Positions 1 through 6,061 of a DNA stretch of 15,439 nt are shown here, piece after piece; within the stretch, counting starts at the first letter, position 1; each line of letters opens with the position of its first letter. Both the position numbers and the translations under genes were made by a program. Under the pieces are notes generated by a model. It ran no database searches, was not told where the DNA came from, and saw only the letters and a list, made by a program, of their open reading frames with translations. The stretch comes from Candidatus Segatella albertsiae (GTDB lineage Bacteria > Bacteroidota > Bacteroidia > Bacteroidales > Bacteroidaceae): positions 1-15,439 of the forward strand of contig DKCU01000080.1 in NCBI GenBank assembly GCA_002451555.1, read 5' to 3'.

Positions 1-99
1 GGAACAGGAACTGGAACAGGAACTGGAACAGGCGGAACTGGAACTGGGACAGGGACAGGAACTGGAACAGGTGGAACTGGAACAGGTGGAACTGGAACT
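1..99 (+). repeat. Gly-Thr coding tandem repeat
   Basis: Thirty-three consecutive codons are GGN or ACN. They form degenerate 6-bp (GGAACA/GGAACT) units and a larger 15-bp unit, GGTGGAACTGGAACA, near the 3' end. The repeat runs off the left edge of the window, so its full length is unknown. Repeats of this kind commonly change copy number by slippage or recombination in whole codons, which would vary linker length without a frameshift. Confidence 0.9.
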
Positions 100-735
100 A
101 ACATTCCTGATGTAAACATCCCTGATGTAGCAGGTTTTACTTCTACCAAATTCGACGGATTCGATTATTGGGCAATCAGCTTTTCCAACACAGAATTATA
201 CTGGTTGACAAAACACGCGGAACTGAAAGGCAAAGAGAACAAATCCGATATCGAGAAGGCAGAATTAGCAAAAGCTAATGAAGCCATGAAGGTAAAGCGA
301 TATAGTTTCATCAATCAAATCATCACACCTCAAAGAAAAGATGACACCCTCAAAGAGCCAGAAGGATTAAGAGATGGAATGGACTTTGTAACAAACCTCA
401 ACAGAAACAATCCTTCCAATAAAGATTATGTGTTCAACAGAGGATTTATTCGTTGGGTAAACGACAATGGCAAAGAAGAAACTTCCCTATGGGGTATTTC
501 GACCTCATACTACAAAAGTCCAAACTACAACTCTGGCGGTAACTACAAGGACTTCTTCTTACTCTACATCAGAGCTGCCATGCGATTTACAAAAGAAGAG
601 TTCTATACAAAATATCCGAAGGATAAATATCCTCTCATTAGCGAGAAGTATGAACTTGTCGTCAAGTACATGAAAGACAAGTATGGTCTTGACCTCCCTG
701 GCATAGCCAAAGGCCCAACTTCCACAACTGAATAA
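1..735 (+). CDS. Protein with Gly/Thr repeat linker and uncharacterised C-terminal domain (5' partial)
   Basis: The reading frame is open from base 1, so the gene starts upstream of the window; the 244 visible codons are its C-terminal part. The first 33 codons encode only Gly and Thr, which reads as a flexible linker. Two IPDV copies follow, then a domain of about 200 residues with many aromatic and charged residues (for example FDYWAISF, RGFIRWVN, LWGISTSYY, KDFFLLYIRAAMRF), ending in a Thr/Ser tail. An in-frame TTG at 205 is not a credible start because the same frame continues upstream with sensible protein. I do not recognise the domain. It is followed 8 nt later by a TlpA-like gene, so it is probably the upstream member of an operon of secreted proteins. 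Whether it carries a signal peptide or another N-terminal domain cannot be seen here. Confidence 0.85.
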   Translation, partial: GTGTGTGTGTGGTGTGTGTGTGTGGTGTGGTGTNIPDVNIPDVAGFTSTKFDGFDYWAISFSNTELYWLTKHAELKGKENKSDIEKAELAKANEAMKVKRYSFINQIITPQRKDDTLKEPEGLRDGMDFVTNLNRNNPSNKDYVFNRGFIRWVNDNGKEETSLWGISTSYYKSPNYNSGGNYKDFFLLYIRAAMRFTKEEFYTKYPKDKYPLISEKYELVVKYMKDKYGLDLPGIAKGPTSTTE

Positions 736-743
736 AGAACAAC

Positions 744-1826
744 ATGAAAAAATTAGTTATTTGGACACTGGCATTATTCGCCAGTGTCCAAACTTTCGCA
801 CAACAAGATATCCAAATCGACTCTTGCCTAAAAGTCTGGGGAAAGCCTTATACATCTGCCAAGGAAATTGTAGATGTATATCATGCACACACTCATACGT
901 CCATCTTAGATGACTGCTGCATGGTTTGGGCAGCAGGTAATTACATCAAGAAGGGAAAAGGACTACAGCAGGATGTCCAACTGCTACTCTCCAACTTCCC
1001 TACCATTGACTTAACCAACGAGACAACCATCGCCTTCATGAAAAAGTTACACAAGAGGGATGGCATACAACTTTTTGTCGGCAACTATTATCTTCTGAAA
1101 GGAATGAAGAAAGGCTATTCATTCGATGACTCGCGCGATGGCATATTCTTTACAGTCTATTTTCCATTCAGGACTCCAAGCCTAAATGACTACGAGAAGA
1201 TGACAGATATCTTCTCCACAACCAATGCCACATTACAAGCGCCCTATCTCAAAGTCTTGGATTTCGTTATGACAAACTGGGGATGCACTGATGGAGTAGA
1301 AAACTTAAAACCTCTCATCGTGAACAATGTGGAGGAAGGAGAACTCAAACAAAAAGTTTTGGAGCTGTATGCCAAGTATGAGCCTCTGAGAAAAGGAATG
1401 CCCGCACCTAAATCCATATTCAAAGATGTCAGAGGAAAAGAACATAGTTTCGCAGAACTCAAAGGTAAAGTAATTGTCGTAGATGTATGGGCAACTTGGT
1501 GCGGTAGTTGCCTAGAAAAAATGCCACACTTCGCAGAACTTAAGCAAAAGTTCGATAATCAAAAAGACATTATCTTCGTGCTTCTTTCTACAGACCGCAA
1601 CAAGTCTATAGAAACATGGAAGAGAAACATGGAGAAATATGAGAAAAGTGGTATGAAAATATGGCGTGCCGATGTAGAAAACGGTTCCTCTTTTGAAACC
1701 GACTACAATATTTGTGGTTTACCACGTTATATAGTTATAGATGCCAAGGGGAACATGAGCGAAGCTTTTGCCCCTTCCCCAGGAAAAGGTCTAGAAAAAA
1801 TAATAGAAGAAACACTTCAAAGATGA
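744..1826 (+). CDS. TlpA-like periplasmic thiol-disulfide oxidoreductase
   Basis: This 360-aa protein begins with a signal peptide (MKKLVIWTLALFASVQTFAQ), so it should act in the periplasm. Residues of about 22-215 form an N-terminal domain I do not recognise by function. Residues of about 216-360 are a thioredoxin/AhpC-TSA type domain of the TlpA/ResA class. The active site is W252-C253-G254-S255-C256, after a VIVVDVWAT strand, and the usual cis-proline loop is G325-L326-P327. Family knowledge: such proteins reduce or exchange disulfides in exported proteins, and many Bacteroidota copies carry an extra N-terminal domain like this. The ATG at 744 lies 8 nt after the upstream stop and gives a perfect signal peptide. 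The CGSC dipeptide differs from the CEPC/CGPC of the best-studied members, so redox direction cannot be predicted. It is probably co-transcribed with the next two genes. Confidence 0.9.
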   Translation: MKKLVIWTLALFASVQTFAQQDIQIDSCLKVWGKPYTSAKEIVDVYHAHTHTSILDDCCMVWAAGNYIKKGKGLQQDVQLLLSNFPTIDLTNETTIAFMKKLHKRDGIQLFVGNYYLLKGMKKGYSFDDSRDGIFFTVYFPFRTPSLNDYEKMTDIFSTTNATLQAPYLKVLDFVMTNWGCTDGVENLKPLIVNNVEEGELKQKVLELYAKYEPLRKGMPAPKSIFKDVRGKEHSFAELKGKVIVVDVWATWCGSCLEKMPHFAELKQKFDNQKDIIFVLLSTDRNKSIETWKRNMEKYEKSGMKIWRADVENGSSFETDYNICGLPRYIVIDAKGNMSEAFAPSPGKGLEKIIEETLQR

Positions 1827-1856
1827 AGTTCCTAAACAACATAATGAAGAAAAAAA

Positions 1857-2954
1857 ATGAAAAAAGTATTGTTTATTTTTTTGAGCATCTTAAGCTCACT
1901 CTTACCCCTCCATGCACAAGATACATTAGCCAACAAAGGCATTCATTTTGAAGATATTTCTCTGAAAGATGCCTTAGCTAAAGCAGGAGCAGAGGGCAAG
2001 AAAGTGTTTGTGGATTGCTACACACAGACTTGCGGCCCATGTAAATACATGATGAAGAACATTTTTCCCTTGGAGGAATGTGGCAACTATTTCAACCCAC
2101 GCTTCATCTCTCTAGCAAGAGACATGAATGTCGGCGAGGGTCCTGAAATGGGAAAGAAATATGAAGTAGGCATCTATCCTACTTTCCTCATCATCAATCC
2201 TGATGGAAGTTTGTACTGTAAGGAAATCGGAGCGGTAAGACTCAACTCTAAGACCACCTTTGTTGAGAAGATGAAACGCGCTATAGAGCGTACAGAGCTC
2301 GCCAACAAATATAATGCAGGCAACCGAGATAGTGCACTGATTCACAGATATGTAGAATTGCTGAGAGGGAGTGCAAATCAAAAAGCCGACGAAGTTCTTA
2401 ATGCCTATCTTGTGCCAATGAGCATAAAAGAACTTTGCGAGGAAGGGAACTGGCGAATGATAGTCAACGACATCAACACAACGGACTCTCCCGTCTTTCG
2501 TAAACTCTTCAACCAAAGACGTGAATTCGAAAAATTGCTTGGCAGAGCTAATGTAGAAGAAAAAATTGTCTCTACATATAAAAACGAATTCGATATGTAC
2601 AAGATGATGGATATGCAATTTGACAAACGAATTGCCGACCTAAAAGAATTAGAGAAAGATGGCTATAAAAATGCGTTGGCCCTACAAGAGTGCATGACAC
2701 TCAGATGGATAATCAACGAGAAACAAACAAACCGTTTGGGCGAGATTATCAGCATCTTGCAAAAACTGAGTTCACTTCCTACTGATGCCGATCGTATGAA
2801 GGTCATCTCTGAGCTAAGTAGCTTTGAGCGAGTTGCCAATGCAGCCCAGCGCACCAAAGCTTGTACCGCTCTGAAGGCAATACAAAAGAACATGAACGAG
2901 CCTGATGCCGCCATCATAGGAAAAGCCATCACTCGAATCATGCCTAAGAAATAA
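1857..2954 (+). CDS. Secreted thioredoxin-fold protein with helical C-terminal domain
   Basis: This 365-aa protein has a signal peptide (about residues 1-21, ending LHAQ). The thioredoxin-like domain spans about residues 35-140. It has C59-G60-P61-C62 after a KKVFVDCYTQT strand, the GIYPTFLI cis-proline loop at P108, and a following INPDG turn. This pattern matches thioredoxin_7/DUF255-like Bacteroidota thioredoxins that start with 'a..GKKVFVDCY'. Residues of about 145-365 are mostly helical and charged, with no motif I can name. The CGPC motif is the classical thioredoxin type and differs from CGSC in the gene before, so the pair may have complementary redox roles in the periplasm (inference). 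The gap to the upstream gene is 30 nt. The start region has an A8 run and two out-of-frame ATGs just upstream (1823, 1844), described separately. Confidence 0.9.
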   Translation: MKKVLFIFLSILSSLLPLHAQDTLANKGIHFEDISLKDALAKAGAEGKKVFVDCYTQTCGPCKYMMKNIFPLEECGNYFNPRFISLARDMNVGEGPEMGKKYEVGIYPTFLIINPDGSLYCKEIGAVRLNSKTTFVEKMKRAIERTELANKYNAGNRDSALIHRYVELLRGSANQKADEVLNAYLVPMSIKELCEEGNWRMIVNDINTTDSPVFRKLFNQRREFEKLLGRANVEEKIVSTYKNEFDMYKMMDMQFDKRIADLKELEKDGYKNALALQECMTLRWIINEKQTNRLGEIISILQKLSSLPTDADRMKVISELSSFERVANAAQRTKACTALKAIQKNMNEPDAAIIGKAITRIMPKK

Positions 2955-2968
2955 AAGAACTGAAGAAA

Positions 2969-4453
2969 ATGAATCGTATAAGAAAACATAAAATATCGTT
3001 AAGCTTGGCAATCCTCATGGGATTGTCAAGCTTTGCTCATATTGCATCAGCTCAAAGTCTTGATTTGCAGAAGAAAACAAAAAACTATTTCCTACAAATC
3101 TTGAAAGCACAGCAGAAAGCTTTAGAAAATGGCAATGAAAGTTTCATCAAAAGCACAATTGCAGATGCGAAGTGCGAGACCACCCGAGCCAAGTTGCTGT
3201 CTCTCATAAATAACAAGGAACTTGCCGACGGCAAGAATGTCACTAACTATCAGAAGATGGTATGGGCTGCTTGGTGCGAGGCGAACAAGGAGTTAGAAGA
3301 GGAAAAACTCGTTCAACTGGAAGAACTCAAAAAGGGTGTTCATGGCACTTGGACTTTGCCGAAATCCTTGGAGCCGAATGCTGTCATGCCCTATTATTAT
3401 GGATACAAGGATGATGAAAGTTCAAGGAAGGACGGGAAAAATACAAGCATTTATCCTCTCTTCATCTATCTCCATGGCTCTGGCCCGAAGGAACAAGAAT
3501 GGGAAACAGGATTGAAATTAGGGCAAATGTTCAAGGATGCTCCTGCAATGTATTTCATTCCACAAATACCAAATGAAGGAAACTACTACCGTTGGTGGCA
3601 AGTAGCCAAGCAATATGCTTGGGAAAAATTACTTCGTCAAACCTTGGCTGAAGACAAGGTAGATGCTAACCGACTCTATGTATTCGGCATCTCTGAAGGT
3701 GGATATGGAAGCCAGCGACTCGCCTCTTTCTATGCCGACTACTGGGCTGCAGCTGGACCTATGGCTGGTGGCGAACCTTTGAAGAATGCACCTGTGGAAA
3801 ACTGTGCAAACATAGGCTTCTCTTTCTTGACAGGTGCTGATGACATGGGGTTCTACCGCAACATTCTTACTTACTATACTCAAGTAGCGTTTGACTCGGC
3901 ACAGTTGGCTCGCCCTTTGTCTGCCGACTTTAAGCCTCTCTTTCGCCATCGCATCAACCTCTTGCCGGGTATGCAGCATAGCATCGACTACCGTCTCACT
4001 ACGCCATGGCTCAAGAACTTCGTAAGAAACCCATATCCGAAGACCGTATTATGGGAAGATTTCGAGATGGATGGCCGTCATCGTTCAGGTTTTTATAATC
4101 TGCAGGTATTGGCACGTCCATCGGAAAAGAGAACTTACTATGAGATGAACATCAACGAAAATACTATCATCCTCAACATCAGCGATGTAGCCTACACCAC
4201 AGTGATGAAAGACCAGCAATGGGGTATCGACATGAAATTCAACCGTTCTTATACGAAGGCACAAGGTGGCAAACTGAGAATTTACCTCAACGATCAATTA
4301 GTTGATTTAGAGAAGCCAATAACCATCAAAGTCAACGACAAGCAGGTTTATCATGGCATCATCACTCCTAAGTTGGAAGATATGCTGAATAGTTGTGCAG
4401 AATATTTCGACCCCTGCCGTGTATATCCAGCTTCCATAGAAATCAACTATTAG
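2969..4453 (+). CDS. Secreted alpha/beta-hydrolase (esterase-like) with C-terminal extension
   Basis: This 494-aa protein has a signal peptide (about residues 1-28, ending HIASAQ). Residues of about 30-150 are a charged helical lead-in. The alpha/beta-hydrolase core spans about 160-350. It has the H169-G170-S171-G172 oxyanion segment after FIYL, the nucleophile elbow G-I-S242-E-G-G, an acidic candidate at D291/D292 (TGADDMG), and the catalytic histidine candidate H337 (GMQHS). The order Ser-Asp-His is complete, so the enzyme looks active. The layout resembles the esterase/PHB-depolymerase/LpqC group; many secreted members are carbohydrate esterases, but the substrate is not shown by sequence. 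Residues of about 355-494 form an unnamed, probably beta-rich domain with two late cysteines. It sits 14 nt after the thioredoxin-like gene and is the last gene of the run, converging on the fucosidase with a 27-nt gap. Confidence 0.85.
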   Translation: MNRIRKHKISLSLAILMGLSSFAHIASAQSLDLQKKTKNYFLQILKAQQKALENGNESFIKSTIADAKCETTRAKLLSLINNKELADGKNVTNYQKMVWAAWCEANKELEEEKLVQLEELKKGVHGTWTLPKSLEPNAVMPYYYGYKDDESSRKDGKNTSIYPLFIYLHGSGPKEQEWETGLKLGQMFKDAPAMYFIPQIPNEGNYYRWWQVAKQYAWEKLLRQTLAEDKVDANRLYVFGISEGGYGSQRLASFYADYWAAAGPMAGGEPLKNAPVENCANIGFSFLTGADDMGFYRNILTYYTQVAFDSAQLARPLSADFKPLFRHRINLLPGMQHSIDYRLTTPWLKNFVRNPYPKTVLWEDFEMDGRHRSGFYNLQVLARPSEKRTYYEMNINENTIILNISDVAYTTVMKDQQWGIDMKFNRSYTKAQGGKLRIYLNDQLVDLEKPITIKVNDKQVYHGIITPKLEDMLNSCAEYFDPCRVYPASIEINY

Positions 4454-4480
4454 ACCGTATAGAATTTCCAGAATAAGGCT

Positions 4481-5842
4481 TTATAAGGCGAGTTCCACCA
4501 CCTTATCTATGTCGTTCGGAGTCTTTTCGAGACAAAGTACGATACCACCGTCACATTTCTGAATCCTTACAGGCTTCTTGCTAACGAAATCGAAAGTCTT
4601 CTTTACCTTGCGGTTTCCGATAGGCAGGAAGAGATTCTTATCTTGCAAGTTGAGGATATGCACGAAGAGACGATTGCCTTTCTGGGTGGTGACACCCCAG
4701 TCATGAGGAGCCACGATACCACCTCGAGTTCCATAGATGGTTTCACCGTATGTCTTCATCCACTCTCCCATCTCAGCCAGTCGTTCCAAGGCTACGGCAG
4801 GAAGCTCGCCATTGGGCTGAGGACCAATATTCATCAACAAGTTGGCGTTCTTGCCAGCCGCATTCACTAGATAATGAATCAAGGTCTTGGTTGATTTATA
4901 ATCCTGGTCGGTAATCTTATACCCCCACATACCATTCATCGTCTCGCAGGTTTCGAGTGGCAATCTACTGATGTCCTGTCCCGAGAGACCCGCCTTGTTC
5001 TCGCCCGGCAAGTCACGTTCGAAAATCTGAATATCTTCTCCCTCAAAAGGCACTTGATGATGATTGTTGCCTACCAAACAGGCTGGCTGCAAGCGATGGA
5101 TAAGGGCATACTGCTCGGGCAACTGCCAGTCGAAGCCTGGGTTCTGGTCCTGGTCCCACCAACCGTCAAACCACACGGCTCCTATCTTGCCATAGTTGGT
5201 AAGGAGCTCCGTGAGTTGGTTGTTCATAAACTGGTAGTAGCTCTTCCAATTGCCTTGAGGATTCGGACGCCCAGTCCCCCTGCCCGTTCTTCCCCACACA
5301 GCATCCTCTCGATACCAGTCGATATGTGAATAATAGAGGTGAAGGCGGATGCCCTGCTTATGGCACTCATCAGCAAGTTCCTTCAGGATGTCGCGATGAA
5401 AAGGAGTTGCATCCACAATATTATAATCAGAATACTGCGTCTTGAACATCGAGAAGCCCTCGTGATGGCGGGTAGTGAAACAGATGTACTTGGCACCCGA
5501 AGCCTTGATGGCTGCCACCCACTTGGCTGCATCAAACTTGGACGGATAGAAACCACCCGCCAACTTGGCATACTCCTTATAATTCAAGTCCTTGTTGGTC
5601 ATCGTCCATTCGCCTGTGGCTAGCATACTATACAAGCCCCAGTGCAAGAAGATACCAAACTTATCGTCTTGGAATTCCTTGCGTGACCCCAAGTTCTCTT
5701 GGGTTGGCTGGTAGTGCTGAGCCTCAACAGGAGCTTCCACCACCGCATGATTATTGCCCTTTGCCCAGCCGTCAGCAGGCAAACAAGCCAAGCCCAAGAC
5801 AAAGAGGGCTGCGCAAGTCTTTATTTTCATCGTTTTCTTCAT
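4481..5842 (-). CDS. GH29 alpha-L-fucosidase, secreted
   Basis: This 453-aa enzyme hydrolyses terminal alpha-linked L-fucose from glycans, as in host mucin, milk oligosaccharides or plant xyloglucan. The signal peptide ends near GWAKG (about residue 29). The GH29 TIM barrel follows: KFGIFLHWGLYS (H67-W68-G69), the FTTRHHEGFSMF motif (H126-H127-E128), LHLYYSHIDWY, and the nucleophile motif A-V-W-F-D226-G-W-W-D, with D226 as the predicted nucleophile by family alignment. The acid/base glutamate varies in this family; E275, E281 or E298 are candidates. LETCETMNGMWGY and LLMNIGPQPNGE are also typical. A small beta domain closes the protein, and there is no F5/8-type binding module. Length is normal. 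The start at 5842 (alternative Met5 at 5830) lies 28 nt from its promoter. No SusC/SusD or other glycan gene is adjacent, so it is not visibly part of a polysaccharide utilisation locus here. Confidence 0.95.
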   Translation of the reverse strand: MKKTMKIKTCAALFVLGLACLPADGWAKGNNHAVVEAPVEAQHYQPTQENLGSRKEFQDDKFGIFLHWGLYSMLATGEWTMTNKDLNYKEYAKLAGGFYPSKFDAAKWVAAIKASGAKYICFTTRHHEGFSMFKTQYSDYNIVDATPFHRDILKELADECHKQGIRLHLYYSHIDWYREDAVWGRTGRGTGRPNPQGNWKSYYQFMNNQLTELLTNYGKIGAVWFDGWWDQDQNPGFDWQLPEQYALIHRLQPACLVGNNHHQVPFEGEDIQIFERDLPGENKAGLSGQDISRLPLETCETMNGMWGYKITDQDYKSTKTLIHYLVNAAGKNANLLMNIGPQPNGELPAVALERLAEMGEWMKTYGETIYGTRGGIVAPHDWGVTTQKGNRLFVHILNLQDKNLFLPIGNRKVKKTFDFVSKKPVRIQKCDGGIVLCLEKTPNDIDKVVELAL

Positions 5843-5869
5843 ATCGTAAAATGTTATTGTTTACGCTTG

Positions 5870-5900
5870 CAAATATACTACTTATTTGACAAATAACAAC
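5870..5900 (-). promoter_or_regulatory. Bacteroidota promoter of the fucosidase gene
   Basis: Read on the minus strand, GTTG (-33 element, 5900-5897) is followed after 19 nt by TATATTTG (-7 box TAnnTTTG, 5877-5870). This matches the sigma-ABfr consensus and spacing. The predicted transcription start is near 5863, giving a leader of about 20 nt. Confidence 0.7.
5882..5896. promoter_or_regulatory. 15-bp perfect palindrome inside the fucosidase promoter
   Basis: TTATTTG-A-CAAATAA is a perfect 7-1-7 inverted repeat. It lies exactly between the -33 and -7 elements of the fucosidase promoter, where a bound repressor would block RNA polymerase. The regulator is unknown and no regulator gene lies in the window. 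The sequence is AT-rich, so chance contributes, but the position is apt. Confidence 0.45.
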
Positions 5901-5953
5901 ATAAAAGGCCATTTTTTTTGATACTCTTAATTAGTTAATTTGTAATAAAGTTC

Positions 5954-5990
5954 TTACTAAAAAGATTATTACTAATAAATGTTTTACTAA
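5954..5990 (+). repeat. Three TTACTAA repeats at exact 15-bp spacing upstream of the helicase gene
   Basis: TTACTAA occurs at 5954-5960, 5969-5975 and 5984-5990, each copy starting 15 bp after the last. The third copy overlaps the start of the -7 box at 5988. Regular phasing suggests binding of a multimeric or cooperative protein rather than random AT-richness. No function is known. Confidence 0.55.
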
Positions 5991-5995
5991 CTTTG
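5966..5995 (+). promoter_or_regulatory. Promoter of the SNF2 helicase gene
   Basis: TAACTTTG at 5988-5995 is a good TAnnTTTG -7 box. The -33 position 19 nt upstream reads TTA (5966-5968) rather than TTG, so the upstream element is weak. Predicted transcription start is near 6001, leaving a leader of about 60 nt before the ATG at 6062. Confidence 0.6.
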
Positions 5996-6021
5996 CAGAA
6001 GGTAGGCTACAACTCTGCAAA
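5992..6021. promoter_or_regulatory. Inverted repeat TTTGCAGA/TCTGCAAA spanning the helicase transcription start
   Basis: The arms TTTGCAGA (5992-5999) and TCTGCAAA (6014-6021) are perfect 8-bp inverse complements separated by 14 bp. The spacer itself holds a GTAG-G-CTAC dyad (6002-6010). The left arm includes the TTTG of the -7 box and the dyad covers the likely +1, so it could be an operator. Confidence 0.5.
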
Positions 6022-6061
6022 AACTTTCAATCCTAACATAAATTTTTAATACGATATAATA

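Noticed and set aside
1..99. CRISPR-like or intergenic satellite repeat
   Set aside because: No spacers; every unit is a whole number of codons in an open frame encoding Gly/Thr.
205..735. A 176-aa gene starting at TTG 205
   Set aside because: The frame is open and protein-like back to base 1; TTG is internal, and the gene begins outside the window.
2112..2618. Antisense open frame of 168 codons on the minus strand
   Set aside because: It lies entirely inside the thioredoxin gene, which has clear motifs; no promoter or family pattern supports the antisense frame.
4454..4480. Bidirectional terminator between the converging hydrolase and fucosidase genes
   Set aside because: The 27-nt gap has only partial repeats around GGCTTTATAAGGC, with no stable stem plus T run in either direction.
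4481..5842. Polysaccharide utilisation locus around the fucosidase and hydrolase
   Set aside because: No SusC/SusD, sensor or other glycosidase is in the window; the two genes converge and are not an operon.
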